A stretch of DNA of 58,162 bases, taken from contig CALVCS010000014.1 of the NCBI GenBank assembly GCA_944326035.1, positions 1 through 58,162 of the forward strand. Direction: 5' to 3'. The translations under genes and the position numbers were made by a program. Positions 39,820-49,231 of this stretch are shown here, piece by piece. How positions within the stretch are numbered: position 1 is the stretch's first letter; each line of letters opens with the position of its first letter. The stretch is from an uncultured Alistipes sp. (GTDB lineage: Bacteria > Bacteroidota > Bacteroidia > Bacteroidales > Rikenellaceae). Under the pieces are notes generated by a model. The model searched no databases. It was not told the origin of the DNA and was given only the letters and a program-made list of their open reading frames with translations.

Positions 39820-42203
39820 AGAGCGTAAAAAGAGCGATGAAAGGATGGATGTTGGGCATTTGGGTCGGTTTGCTGTGGGGATTGACGGCCTGTCAGCAAA
39901 CGGGACCTCAGGTCAGTGACTACGATGTGATTTGGGATACGCCCTCTGCCCATGCGGCGGGATCGATGCCGGTGGGAAACGGAGAAGTGGGGGCGAATGT
40001 GTGGGTCGAGGCCAATGGCGACTTGTTGTTTTATCTCGCACGGACCGACGCCTGGAGCGAAACGGGACGTTTGTTGAAGTTGGGAAGAGTCCGGGTGAGT
40101 CTCTCACCCAATCCCTTCGTGTCGGGACAGCCGTTCCGTCAACGACTTAATTTGCAGGAGGGGAGGATCGATATCGAAGCCGGGGAGGGAGGACGTCGGG
40201 TTCGTCTGACCTTGTTTGCCGATGCGGAGACGCCGGTATTTTATCTCTTGGGCAGTGCGGATTTCCCCTTGCGGATCACCGCCTCTGCGGAGTCTTGGCG
40301 TACCGAACCCTACGATATTCCGTATGAAGACAGTGTGGCCGGGTTGTCCACCGAATGGCCCCGAACCGGAACGTACGATGATACCCAGGTGGTGGAGTCG
40401 GCGGATCGGTGGTTGTCGGATCCGAAGGCGGTGGTGTGGTGTCATCGCAACGACCATTCGGTCTATGATCTGACGTTGAAACACCAGCAGCTCGAGATGG
40501 CGGTGAATTCGATAGCCGATCCCTTGCAGGACCGTACGTTCGGGGTCTATATGGCCGGAGAGGCCTTTGACAAGCGCTCTGAAACCCAACTCGAAACCCC
40601 AAAAACGGTACGTCATTTTTCGTTGCGGCTGGCAACAGCCACCGTTCAGTGTGCCGATCTGAAGAGCTGGCAAACGCAGGTGACGCAAACGTGGAAAGAG
40701 GCGCCTGCGGGCGAAAAGGCCTTGAAACGTACGGCCGACTATTGGAAAAACTATTGGGAACAGAGTTGGATTTTTATCGATACCCCCGGGAGCGATGAAG
40801 GTTTTCGGTTGACTCAGGCCTATCTGTTGCAGAGTTGGATGACGGCCGCCGCCGGACGGGGTAACTATCCCCTCAAATTCAACGGATCGATTTTTACGGT
40901 CGATCCTCAGTATACCAAGGCCGATGTACAGGCAAATCCCGATTACCGGATGTGGGGCGGACACTATTGGTGGCAGAATACCCGCTTGCCTTATTACCCG
41001 ATGTTGGCCGGGGGGCATGAAGAGATGATGTTGCCGCTGTTTCGTCACTATCAGCGGTTGATGCCGACGTTTCGGACCATCGCCCGGGAATATATGGGGG
41101 TGCCGGGAGCGGTTATTCCCGAAACTTCCTCGATTTTCGGGCTGTATCGTAATCAGGATTATGGTTGGGAGCGGCAGGGCCTCCGACGCGGAGAGGTCAA
41201 GAATGGCTATATCCGTCACGTCTGGAACGGAGAACTGGAGCTGCTCTCGATGATGCTCGACTATTATGACTACACGGGCGACACTACTTTTGTGAAACAG
41301 ACGTTGCTGCCGGTCTCTCAGGACGTGCTGGCTTATTTCGAGCACCGTTTCCGGCCGGATGAACAGGGCGTGCGTCACATCGCTCCGACTCAGAGTCTGG
41401 AGACCTATTGGGATAACGTGCAGGATGATCTGCCGTGTGTGGCGGGATTGCATACGGTCCTGGAAGGGCTGCTCGCGTTGCCGGAAACCCTCACCGGTTC
41501 CGCCCGTCGTCAATATTGGACTGAAATGGCGGCTACCTTGCCTCCGATTCCGGTGCAGGAGGTGGACGGACAGCGACGCTTTGTCCCGGCCGGGCGTTTC
41601 GACCCCAAAACCAGTAATTCGGAGGTTCCGGAGCTCTATGCAATTTTCCCCTTCTGGCGTACGCATGTGGGAACACCGGATCGGCAGGTGGGGGTCGATA
41701 CCTATGAGGCTCGGCCTTTCCGGGGAACGAACGGCTGGCGTCAGGATGGACAGATCGCGGCGCTGTTGGGGTTGACACAGGAGGCTCGGAACAATGTGTT
41801 GGCGAAGATCGATAATACTTGTCCGGGATATCGTTTCCCGGCCATGTGGGGACCGAACTTCGACTGGACCCCCGATCAGGATCATGGCGGAAACCTGATG
41901 TTGACCCTGCAACTGATGGTATTGCAGAGCCATGGCGATACGGTCTATCTGTTACCGGCTTTCCCGGCGGATTGGAATGTCGACTTCAAGCTGCATGTAC
42001 GGGGAGGCGGTTATGTCGAAGGGGTTTATCGGGATCGTCGTTGGACGGAAAAACCGACGTTGGTTGGCGGTACCCGATCTTTACAGTTGATTGAGATCGC
42101 CCCAGAAGCAGTATCTGTCCCTGAAAAGGGAAACGGTTCGGGCGCAGACACCTCCTCAGAGGGGCAGACTGCCGGCGAGACTGGAACGATGAAGTCGCGT
42201 TGA
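39813..42203 (+). CDS. DUF5703-type putative glycoside hydrolase, lipoprotein
   Basis: A protein of about 796 residues with a lipobox GLTAC (C about 27 from the chosen start), so it is lipid-anchored. DYDVIWDTPSAHAAGSMPVGNGEVGANVWVE opens the DUF5703_N domain (about residues 37-67), the beta-sandwich N-terminal part of a GH95-like architecture. An (alpha/alpha)6-barrel-like region follows from about 310 to 700 with WKNYWEQSW, GGHYWWQNTRLPYYPMLAGG and HVWNGELELLSMMLDYYDYTGD. The last 25 residues are low-complexity. The ATG at 39813 overlaps the DUF1080 stop (ATGGTAA); an in-frame ATG at 39801 is also possible. The substrate is unknown; fucosidase-like or rhamnogalacturonan-type action would be guesses. 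Confidence 0.85.
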   Translation: MVKSVKRAMKGWMLGIWVGLLWGLTACQQTGPQVSDYDVIWDTPSAHAAGSMPVGNGEVGANVWVEANGDLLFYLARTDAWSETGRLLKLGRVRVSLSPNPFVSGQPFRQRLNLQEGRIDIEAGEGGRRVRLTLFADAETPVFYLLGSADFPLRITASAESWRTEPYDIPYEDSVAGLSTEWPRTGTYDDTQVVESADRWLSDPKAVVWCHRNDHSVYDLTLKHQQLEMAVNSIADPLQDRTFGVYMAGEAFDKRSETQLETPKTVRHFSLRLATATVQCADLKSWQTQVTQTWKEAPAGEKALKRTADYWKNYWEQSWIFIDTPGSDEGFRLTQAYLLQSWMTAAAGRGNYPLKFNGSIFTVDPQYTKADVQANPDYRMWGGHYWWQNTRLPYYPMLAGGHEEMMLPLFRHYQRLMPTFRTIAREYMGVPGAVIPETSSIFGLYRNQDYGWERQGLRRGEVKNGYIRHVWNGELELLSMMLDYYDYTGDTTFVKQTLLPVSQDVLAYFEHRFRPDEQGVRHIAPTQSLETYWDNVQDDLPCVAGLHTVLEGLLALPETLTGSARRQYWTEMAATLPPIPVQEVDGQRRFVPAGRFDPKTSNSEVPELYAIFPFWRTHVGTPDRQVGVDTYEARPFRGTNGWRQDGQIAALLGLTQEARNNVLAKIDNTCPGYRFPAMWGPNFDWTPDQDHGGNLMLTLQLMVLQSHGDTVYLLPAFPADWNVDFKLHVRGGGYVEGVYRDRRWTEKPTLVGGTRSLQLIEIAPEAVSVPEKGNGSGADTSSEGQTAGETGTMKSR

Positions 42204-42383
42204 TCGATAATAGAGATACGGTATTTGACGTTTATGGGAAAAGGCCCCGAGGAGGAATCCCCGTAATCCGATGGGGTTTTCGCGGTGCCGGGGAGATGAA
42301 TGAGGAAAATAGAACCGTTGAGAAAAGGACGCTTCTATCGAAAATTTGAAGCGTTGCTGTTTCTCGGAAATAGATAGAAACAC

Positions 42384-43328
42384 ATGAAAATAGCCAAACA
42401 ATTGACCGATTTGGTCGGCGGTACGCCCTTGATGGAGTTAGGGCACTATATGCAACAGGAACATCTCGAGGCGACCTTGATCGCGAAGTTGGAGTATTTT
42501 AATCCGGCGGGTAGCGTAAAAGATCGGGTAGCCCTTTCCATGGTGGAAGAGGCGGAAAAACGAGGCGAATTACACCCCGGAGCGACGATTATCGAACCGA
42601 CCAGCGGCAACACGGGTATCGGACTGGCGATGGTGGCTGCAGCCAAGGGGTATCGGGTGATTTTGACGATGCCGGAAACCATGAGCCTGGAACGACGCAA
42701 TTTATTGAAGGCTTTCGGAGCGGGGATCGAACTGACTCCGGGGGCGGCCGGTATGCAAGGCGCCATCGATCGAGCGCAGGCTTTGCAAAAGGAGATTCCG
42801 GGTTCGGTGGTCCTGGGGCAGTTCGACAATCCGGACAATCCGTTGGCGCATGAACGGACGACCGGACCGGAAATCTGGAACGATACGGAGGGCCAGATCG
42901 ATATCTTTGTGGCCTGTGTGGGCACAGGCGGTACGGTCACGGGGACCGGACGTTACCTCAAAAAGCAGAATGCCGCGATTCAGGTCGTGGCCGTTGAACC
43001 GGATGAATCGCCGGTGCTTTCGGGCGGTAAACCGGGTCCTCACAAAATTCAGGGGATCGGAGCCGGATTTGTGCCCCGAAATTATGACCCGAAGGTGGTG
43101 GACGAGGTGTTACGCGTTCCGTCGGACGAGGCCTTGCGGGCCGGACGTTTGTTGGCTTCCTATGAGGGATTGTTGGTGGGGATTAGCTCTGGGGCGGCCG
43201 TGAGTGCCGCTACGGTGCTGGCTCGTCGACCGGAAAATCGAGGCAAACGGATTGTTGTGCTGTTGCCTGATACCGGGGAGCGTTATCTCTCCACCTTGTT
43301 GTATGCTTTCGAGGACTATCCTTTGTAA
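42384..43328 (+). CDS. cysK: Cysteine synthase A (O-acetylserine sulfhydrylase)
   Basis: PLP enzyme making L-cysteine from O-acetylserine and sulfide in the cytoplasm. The Schiff-base lysine is in YFNPAGSVKDR near residue 46, the substrate loop TSGNTGIGLAMVAAAKGY near 73, the PLP phosphate loop GTGGTVTGTGRYLK near 177, and the C-terminal GISSGAAVSAA near 266. The length of 314 is typical. It is preceded by 180 bp without an obvious promoter match and followed by a small helical gene after 67 bp. OAS sulfhydrylase is favoured over cystathionine beta-synthase by length and lack of a CBS domain. Confidence 0.95.
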   Translation: MKIAKQLTDLVGGTPLMELGHYMQQEHLEATLIAKLEYFNPAGSVKDRVALSMVEEAEKRGELHPGATIIEPTSGNTGIGLAMVAAAKGYRVILTMPETMSLERRNLLKAFGAGIELTPGAAGMQGAIDRAQALQKEIPGSVVLGQFDNPDNPLAHERTTGPEIWNDTEGQIDIFVACVGTGGTVTGTGRYLKKQNAAIQVVAVEPDESPVLSGGKPGPHKIQGIGAGFVPRNYDPKVVDEVLRVPSDEALRAGRLLASYEGLLVGISSGAAVSAATVLARRPENRGKRIVVLLPDTGERYLSTLLYAFEDYPL

Positions 43329-43407
43329 ACGCTCTGTGAGCCGATCGGCTGGCCTCGATCGGAATGTATGACGAGTTGTTTTTTCGAACGTTTAAATGTG
43401 GCATGTT

Positions 43408-43740
43408 ATGGGAAAGGATGCGCAAGATCGGATTACCCAACAGATCGAACAGATCAGTCGTTTGTTACCCCAATTGTTCAAGCAGCTCGAAAACCGTAAA
43501 ATAGCACAGGCTCGACGAACGGTGGAAGATTGTTTCAGCGTCTTGCGGCTCGATCGGGAAACGATCCGAACAGAGGATCCCGAGACGATTATTGCGTCGA
43601 TTGCCGACAGTCGTTTGCTGGTGCAACTGGCCGATTTGTTGGCGATCAGCGTGCGATTGTCGCCGGACGAGGCGGTCCGACGATTGCACCGGGCGGTCAC
43701 CGCCCATATCGACCGGGAGATGCTCTCCCTGGTCAAGTAA
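43408..43740 (+). CDS. Small helical protein of unknown function
   Basis: A 110-residue cytoplasmic protein without recognised family. It is nearly all helical: residues 5-35 (ITQQIEQISRLLPQLFKQLE) and 85-108 are strongly amphipathic. It is moderately basic and has no cysteines apart from one near residue 40. I took the ATG at 43408, since the ATG at 43396 adds only MWHV. The coding frame is plausible because the codon use matches the neighbours and a strong terminator follows directly after the stop. It may share a transcript with cysK. It resembles no toxin, antitoxin or DNA-binding protein that I can name. Confidence 0.65.
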   Translation: MGKDAQDRITQQIEQISRLLPQLFKQLENRKIAQARRTVEDCFSVLRLDRETIRTEDPETIIASIADSRLLVQLADLLAISVRLSPDEAVRRLHRAVTAHIDREMLSLVK

Positions 43741-43743
43741 GGA

Positions 43744-43788
43744 CCAATCAAAAGCCGCTCTCTGAATAAGAGAGCGGCTTTTGATTGG
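43744..43788. terminator. Bidirectional terminator, 19-bp stem
   Basis: CCAATCAAAAGCCGCTCTC, loop TGAATAA, and the exact complement. It lies between the small helical gene and the converging heparinase-like gene and can serve both strands. Confidence 0.92.
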
Positions 43789-43807
43789 TGGAACCGGGTC
43801 ACGGGGG

Positions 43808-45847
43808 TTAAAGCCGTTTGACCTGATCCGGCGCGATTTCGTACGCGTAATCCTGACCGCCCAGCGAGTAACGGATGACAGGATTGGTGCCGCTTTCATC
43901 CAACGTGAATTGGCTTTGGGCGTTTTTCAGCTCGGAGGGATAGAAGATCGTTCCGATCACATTCTCGTCGGCTGGGGCTTGCAGGGTGGTGAACAGACAG
44001 GGAATCCGCTGTATGGGGTCGTTTTTGACCACCCGTACCGTGTATTGATCTTCGGCTCGGACCGTATAGTCGCTGTTGATGAGCGGTTGCATTTCGATGC
44101 GGGCCTTTTTTCCCTCGATGCTGACCCAGCGGCCGTCGTGAACCGTGGTTTGAATCCCGGTGGTGGGGTGGAACAGCAGATCGATCTTATCCCCTTTGGT
44201 GCAGTTCACCCGATCCAATACCAAAACGACATTGGTGGCTTTGTCCAGGACGACCACTCTTTTCCACCCTTTGAGCTCTTCTTTTGGGTAGGCGTTGGTG
44301 GCGTCCATGATCGTGTAGTCGAAATCGGGGTTCGATACAAACTTCTCGATCTTGCCGCCGATACCTTCCTGCCAGGGTTGGTTCTTGCGTTTGGCGATGA
44401 TCTGTTGCTCGTCGTTGACCATCACGACGTTGTGTCCCAGGCTGTTGATATAGAGATAATCCCAGCGAATGTCGTTGAAGATGAACTGATCGTAGAAACG
44501 TTGTTCCACTTCGCCGATGAGAATGTCGCCCTTCCAGGTCAGATTGAAGCTGCCGGCATCGAGGTGTCCGTGATGGGGGTCGTTGGCCGGGGCGCATTTG
44601 AGCGCCACCTGCATGTAGTCGTCCCCGAAATCTTTCCGCATGAAGGCCCAGTCGATGCTGGGGAAGTAGTGGGAGGCATTGGCGGGTTTGACCGCTTTGA
44701 CATCGGTCGGCCGGGGCCACATCAATTCCCACATGTTCATCGAACGATTCGATCCGCTGAGGTAGTTTTCCAGGTAGTACATGGCGGTTTCATCCTTGGA
44801 TTCGTCGATCAGCTTGTTGTACATATAGGAGGAGCCGATCGGGCCCGAGCTGTGACCGTCGTTGAATGAACCGGTCAGGGCGAACAGTGCGAAGTCGGCC
44901 GGATGTTGCAGACCGGGGGCTTTGAACAGATCGACCTGACCGTTGGTGAGGCGTTTCATGGCGTCGACAAAAGCGATCGATTCCCGAATGCCGTACACCG
45001 AATAGGAGCGTCCTTCTGCCCAGCCGTTATCTTCGCCATAGTTGCTCAGCATCTTCTCCATCCCTTCGCAGCTGCGGGCCACGACATCCACCAGATGGGG
45101 ATCTTCGGTCAGCAGCGACAGGGCCGCCATTCCCAATCCGCCGTGGCAGATGGCTGACCAGTTACATTTGTAGGCTTCCGACCACCAGTGGTATTCGTAG
45201 TTTCCGCGCACGCGAGTGATGGCATTTTCGAGCAGACCGCCCCGAATGCGGTTCCGCTGGTCGGGGGTGAGGGCCGGATAGAGCCAGTCATAGACCAGCC
45301 CGAGACCCAGGGCGCAATCCCCGGTCATGATGTCGTAGGTGAAGACCACCTGGTCGTCTTTGGCGCCATAGGGCCATACGCGGGGATAGATGATTTCGAA
45401 GTGGTGGGCGCCGGCGGACCAGCTTTCCAGGGCGCACAGTTTATCGGCATAGGCGAAGGCTTTTTGGGCATAGGCTTCATCGCCGGTCATCTGGTAGAGA
45501 AAGGCCAGCAATTGGGAACCCCCCAGATAGAAGCCGATGTATTGTTCGTACAGCGGAGTTTCGTTGTAACGAGAGGCGATATCGTTGAAAGGACGTTCGG
45601 GCTCTACGGTATTGAGCATGATACGACGACCTTGTTGGAGCAGCAGGTCCATGATCTGGGCATATTCCGGGTCGTTGGCAATCCGGTCCAGAATGGCCTG
45701 TTTGCTTTCGTTGGTGAAGAGCAGATAGGGGTGTTCGAGTTTTTGTTGGAGCAGCGCCTGGCTCTCTGGCAGATAGGCTCCTTGCGCAAACAGCAGTCGA
45801 GGCAGACACAGACAGGCCAGTATGCCCAACCAAAAAAGTTTTTTCAT
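43808..45847 (-). CDS. Heparinase II/III-like secreted polysaccharide lyase
   Basis: A 679-residue exported protein (signal peptide residues 1-21, ending LLFAQ). An (alpha/alpha) toroid spans about 25-370, with NCNWSAICHGGLGMAAL-type packing helices near 236 and GWAEGRSYSVYGI near 278. The heparinase II/III C-terminal beta-sandwich starts near 400 with the H-rich signature DPHHGHLDAGSFNLTWKGD near 419-437, followed by YDQFIFNDIRWDYLYINSLGHNVV. Such lyases cut acidic glycans by beta-elimination. The specific substrate (heparan, alginate, another uronan) is open. It stands alone, with no SusC/SusD or sulfatase nearby, so it is not a full utilisation locus. A near-palindrome lies about 90 bp upstream. 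Confidence 0.88.
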   Translation of the reverse strand: MKKLFWLGILACLCLPRLLFAQGAYLPESQALLQQKLEHPYLLFTNESKQAILDRIANDPEYAQIMDLLLQQGRRIMLNTVEPERPFNDIASRYNETPLYEQYIGFYLGGSQLLAFLYQMTGDEAYAQKAFAYADKLCALESWSAGAHHFEIIYPRVWPYGAKDDQVVFTYDIMTGDCALGLGLVYDWLYPALTPDQRNRIRGGLLENAITRVRGNYEYHWWSEAYKCNWSAICHGGLGMAALSLLTEDPHLVDVVARSCEGMEKMLSNYGEDNGWAEGRSYSVYGIRESIAFVDAMKRLTNGQVDLFKAPGLQHPADFALFALTGSFNDGHSSGPIGSSYMYNKLIDESKDETAMYYLENYLSGSNRSMNMWELMWPRPTDVKAVKPANASHYFPSIDWAFMRKDFGDDYMQVALKCAPANDPHHGHLDAGSFNLTWKGDILIGEVEQRFYDQFIFNDIRWDYLYINSLGHNVVMVNDEQQIIAKRKNQPWQEGIGGKIEKFVSNPDFDYTIMDATNAYPKEELKGWKRVVVLDKATNVVLVLDRVNCTKGDKIDLLFHPTTGIQTTVHDGRWVSIEGKKARIEMQPLINSDYTVRAEDQYTVRVVKNDPIQRIPCLFTTLQAPADENVIGTIFYPSELKNAQSQFTLDESGTNPVIRYSLGGQDYAYEIAPDQVKRL

Positions 45848-45937
45848 GCGAATGATGGATTTAGAAATAGTAATTTATCGGGTTTTCGTTTCGGACTGCG
45901 CGGAAGCGGGTGTCGTTCCAAACGGGCAGTCTCCGCC

Positions 45938-45958
45938 ACGAAATTAATATTAATTCGT
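45938..45958. promoter_or_regulatory. Near-palindrome upstream of the heparinase-like gene
   Basis: ACGAAATTAATATTAATTCGT is a near-perfect inverted repeat (one base out of symmetry) centred on AATATT, about 90 bp upstream of the start at 45847. On the minus strand it includes TAATTTCG, one base from the -7 consensus. It could be an operator or promoter region. Confidence 0.3.
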
Positions 45959-46000
45959 CGTTTCCCCAACATGGAAGGGCGCTCTCTGGACTCGAAAACG

Positions 46001-46038
46001 AAAAAAACGAAGCCGTCTCGTTTTGCGAGACGGCTTCG
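46001..46038 (-). terminator. Terminator of typA
   Basis: Stem CGAAGCCGTCTCG, loop of five, complement, and on the minus strand seven Ts. It lies 60 bp beyond the typA stop at 46097. Confidence 0.92.
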
Positions 46039-46096
46039 TCGGTGTTTGTACGGGAATCGGAGAAAGAGTCCCGTTGGTATTTTTTGCCGGCCGTTT

Positions 46097-47896
46097 TTAT
46101 TTGGCCTGACGTCGGCGATCGGTTTCGTGGAGTAAAATCTTACGCAGACGGATGTGCTTCGGCGTCACTTCCACGTATTCGTCCTCTTTGATATATTCGA
46201 GGGCCTCTTCCAGCGAGAAGATGACGGGCGGTGCGATGGACATCTTTTCATCCGAACCGCTGGCTCGCATGTTGGTCAACTTCTTGGATTTGGTCAGGTT
46301 GACGACGATATCGTCGCTACGGGTGCTTTCCCCGACGACCTGTCCTTCGTAGATCTCTTCCTGAGGCGAGACGAAGAAGGTACCGCGATCCTGCAGCTTA
46401 TTGATGGCATAGGCGTAAGCCGTACCGGTTTCCATGGCGATCAGCGATCCGTTGGTACGCATTTCGATGTCGCCCTTGTAGGGTTCGAAATCCTTGAGTC
46501 GGTGGGATATGACGGCTTCGCCGGCCGTGGCCGTCAACAGGTTGCTGCGCAAGCCGATGATTCCACGGGAGGGAATATCGAATTCCAGCCGCTGACGATC
46601 GTGCACGGTGGTCATATTGGTCAGCGTTCCCTTACGCTTCGTTACCATTTCGATGGCTTTCCCGGCGAACTCTTCGGGCAGGTCGATGGTCAACTCTTCG
46701 ATAGGTTCGCATTTTTTGCCGTCGATCTCCTTGATGATGACGCGCGGCTGTCCGACTTGCAACTCATATCCTTCGCGGCGCATGGTTTCGATCAGCACCG
46801 ACAGGTGCAACACCCCACGGCCGTACACGATAAAACTATCGGACGAAGGTCCGGGTTCGACCCGTAGGGCCAGGTTCTTTTCCAATTCGCGGTCGAGACG
46901 TTCTTTGATATGGCGGGAGGTGACGTATTTGCCATCTTTGCCGAAGAACGGCGAGTCGTTGATCGTAAAGAGCATGCTCATCGTCGGTTCGTCGATGGCG
47001 ATCGGTTCCAGCGGTTCGGGGTTGTCGAAGTCGCAGATGGTATCTCCGATCTCGAAACCTTCGATGCCGACCAGGGCGCAGATCTCTCCGCACTGCACCT
47101 CTTCCACTTTGGTCTTGCCCAGCCCTTCGAAGACCATCAGATCTTTGATGCGGGTTTTGATCATGGTTTTGCCGTCTCGTTTGGCCAGAGTGACCGGCAT
47201 GCCGGCTTTCAGGGTTCCGCGGGTCAGCTTGCCGATCGCAATACGGCCAACATAGGACGAGTATTCCAACGAAGTGATCAGCAGTTGCGGCGTTCCTTCC
47301 ACTATGGCCGGTGCCGGAATGTTGTCGATAATGGCGTCCAGTAAGGGCGTGATATCGGAGGTGCGTTCTTTCCAGACGTGGGACATCCATCCCTGTTTGG
47401 CGCTCCCGTACAAGGTGACGAAGTCGAGTTGATCTTCGGTGGCGCCCAGGGTGAACATCAGATCGAAGACCTGTTCATACACCTCCTCGGGACGGCAGTT
47501 GGGTTTATCCACCTTGTTGATCACCACGATGGGTTTTTTGCCCAACGCCAGGGCTTTCTGCAACACGAACCGGGTCTGCGGCATGGTCCCCTCGAAAGCG
47601 TCCACCAGCAGCAAAACGCCGTCGGCCATGTTGAGGACCCGTTCCACTTCGCCGCCGAAGTCGGAGTGCCCCGGGGTGTCGATGATGTTGATCTTATAGC
47701 CTTTGTAGACGACCGAAACATTTTTAGACAGGATGGTGATGCCTCGTTCGCGTTCCAGGTCGTTGTTGTCCATGATGAGTTCCCCCTTCTTTTCGTTGTC
47801 CCGGAAAAGATGGCCCTGCAGGATCATCTTATCGACCAGGGTGGTTTTGCCGTGGTCGACGTGGGCGATGATCGCGATGTTGCGGATTTTTTGCAT
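46097..47896 (-). CDS. typA: Translational GTPase TypA/BipA
   Basis: Ribosome-associated GTPase involved in 50S assembly and stress or cold adaptation. The G1 motif is [14 protein letters not shown] near residues 11-24, G3 in [21 protein letters not shown] near 74-94, and G4 NKVDKPN near 126. Domains II, III and the BipA-specific C-terminal domain follow in order, with [17 protein letters not shown] near 430 typical of the EF-G-like domain and [20 protein letters not shown] in the C-terminal domain. The length of 599 is canonical. It has its own -7 box at 47918-47925 and its own terminator. Confidence 0.96.
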   Translation of the reverse strand: MQKIRNIAIIAHVDHGKTTLVDKMILQGHLFRDNEKKGELIMDNNDLERERGITILSKNVSVVYKGYKINIIDTPGHSDFGGEVERVLNMADGVLLLVDAFEGTMPQTRFVLQKALALGKKPIVVINKVDKPNCRPEEVYEQVFDLMFTLGATEDQLDFVTLYGSAKQGWMSHVWKERTSDITPLLDAIIDNIPAPAIVEGTPQLLITSLEYSSYVGRIAIGKLTRGTLKAGMPVTLAKRDGKTMIKTRIKDLMVFEGLGKTKVEEVQCGEICALVGIEGFEIGDTICDFDNPEPLEPIAIDEPTMSMLFTINDSPFFGKDGKYVTSRHIKERLDRELEKNLALRVEPGPSSDSFIVYGRGVLHLSVLIETMRREGYELQVGQPRVIIKEIDGKKCEPIEELTIDLPEEFAGKAIEMVTKRKGTLTNMTTVHDRQRLEFDIPSRGIIGLRSNLLTATAGEAVISHRLKDFEPYKGDIEMRTNGSLIAMETGTAYAYAINKLQDRGTFFVSPQEEIYEGQVVGESTRSDDIVVNLTKSKKLTNMRASGSDEKMSIAPPVIFSLEEALEYIKEDEYVEVTPKHIRLRKILLHETDRRRQAK

Positions 47897-47917
47897 ATAT
47901 TTCCTCTTTTAGCGGGG

Positions 47918-47925
47918 CAAAGTTA
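47918..47925 (-). promoter_or_regulatory. -7 box for typA
   Basis: CAAAGTTA on the plus strand is TAACTTTG on the minus strand, 22 bp before the typA ATG. A divergent plus-strand box for aroB, TATATTTG, lies at 47949-47956, only 24 bp away. Confidence 0.55.
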
Positions 47926-47948
47926 CGAAATAATTGGGGGATTACACA

Positions 47949-47956
47949 TATATTTG
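47949..47956 (+). promoter_or_regulatory. -7 box for aroB
   Basis: TATATTTG, 38 bp before the aroB ATG at 47994. No clear -33 box. Confidence 0.5.
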
Positions 47957-47993
47957 CAGGTCGGATTGACAGAATCTTAAAAACCGAAAATCC

Positions 47994-49025
47994 ATGAAAC
48001 AGGTGATCGAAGTGAAAAGAGAGGGGAAAAAACCTTCCAACGTGGTGATCGGGGATGTCATCGATGAGCTGGAGGGGTATTTGCCCGCAGGAAGTCGAGT
48101 GATCGTGATTACCGATAGTAACATTCATCGCCGTTATAAAGAGATCATCAATCGGTATGAACATTTGTTGATCGGGTTGGGAGAAACCTGCAAGACCTTG
48201 GTGACCGTCTCGAATCTGTACGACGAGTTGTTGAATTTGAATGCGGATCGCAGTACGTTTATTCTGGGGATCGGCGGAGGTATCGTGACCGATGTGACGG
48301 GGTTTGTCGCCTCGACCTATATGCGGGGGTTGCCGTTCGGTTTCGTGGCTACGACGCTGCTCGCTCAGGTGGATGCTAGCGTGGGCGGAAAGAACGGCGT
48401 GAACCTCGAAGGGTATAAGAACATGATCGGAACCTTCAATCAGCCCGATTTCGTGTTGTGCGACCTGTCGTTGTTGGATACGTTGCCCGAGCAGGAGTTT
48501 CGGGCGGGATTGGCTGAGATGATCAAGGCTGGGTTGATTGCCGATCGGGGTTTGTTCGAACTGTTCGAACAACATACCTTGGAGGAATTCCGGCACGATC
48601 GGGTTTTGTTGCAGGAGGCCGTGAAACGGGCGATTCAGGTCAAGGCGGATATTGTGGCCCGGGATGAAAAGGAACAGGGCGATCGACGCAAACTGAATCT
48701 GGGACATACGTTTGCCCATGCCATCGAGAAGAGCTCTCGGGCGTTTTTGCACGGGGAAGCGGTGGCGATCGGGACGGTGATGATTGCCCGTTTGTCGGCA
48801 CGTTTGGGCCGGATCACCGATCAGGAGGCCGAACGGGTGCGTCGGGTGTATGAACGCATGGGATTGCCTGTCGATTCGGGAATCGAGTTGCGGCGATTGA
48901 TCAAGGCGCTCAAACACGACAAAAAGAAAGAGGCCTCTTCGGTGAATTTTGTGCTGATGAAGGGGTTGGGCGATTGTGAAGTGCAGCCTTTTACGTTCGA
49001 AGAGATCGATACCATGACCTTATAG
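47994..49025 (+). CDS. aroB: 3-dehydroquinate synthase
   Basis: Second step of the shikimate pathway: DAHP to 3-dehydroquinate, using NAD and a divalent metal. GIGGGIVTDVTGFVASTYMRGL near residue 95-116 (by position) is the NAD-binding and active-site block; TTLLAQVDASVGGKNGVNLEGYKN near 120 holds the metal and substrate residues. EFRAGLAEMIKAGLI near 167 and LNLGHTFAHAIE near 234 supply further ligands. The length of 343 is normal. It is a single-gene unit, with a divergent typA upstream and its own terminator. Confidence 0.95.
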   Translation: MKQVIEVKREGKKPSNVVIGDVIDELEGYLPAGSRVIVITDSNIHRRYKEIINRYEHLLIGLGETCKTLVTVSNLYDELLNLNADRSTFILGIGGGIVTDVTGFVASTYMRGLPFGFVATTLLAQVDASVGGKNGVNLEGYKNMIGTFNQPDFVLCDLSLLDTLPEQEFRAGLAEMIKAGLIADRGLFELFEQHTLEEFRHDRVLLQEAVKRAIQVKADIVARDEKEQGDRRKLNLGHTFAHAIEKSSRAFLHGEAVAIGTVMIARLSARLGRITDQEAERVRRVYERMGLPVDSGIELRRLIKALKHDKKKEASSVNFVLMKGLGDCEVQPFTFEEIDTMTL

Positions 49026-49057
49026 ACGAGCTCGAATCCTCGAGCCCGACCTCTGGA

Positions 49058-49096
49058 AGCGGGAGCCTTTGTCGAGAGGCTTCCGCTTTTCTCTTT
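49058..49096 (+). terminator. Terminator of aroB
   Basis: AGCGGGAGCCT pairs with AGGCTTCCGCT (one G-U) and is followed by TTTTCTCTTT, 33 bp beyond the stop codon. Confidence 0.8.
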
Positions 49097-49231
49097 ATAG
49101 AACGGGTATAGAACGGGACCGACAGCCGGTTGAGGCGCTGGGCGTGAAGTGGGTGATGAGCGAAGAGAGAAGCGAAGCGGGGCATGAAAGAAGCGGGGAT
49201 GAGCAAGCGGGGGGTAGTTTTTATGACTGAT

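Noticed and set aside
49096..49117. Two adjacent copies of TATAGAACGGG.
   Set aside because: Only two short units downstream of a terminator; chance or minor slippage is enough.
49141..49211. A purine-rich stretch with GAAGCGG-like words near 7-bp spacing, similar in spirit to the heptamer array.
   Set aside because: The phase breaks more than once and the words do not match the consensus of the 19.8 kb array, so I cannot separate it from low-complexity sequence.
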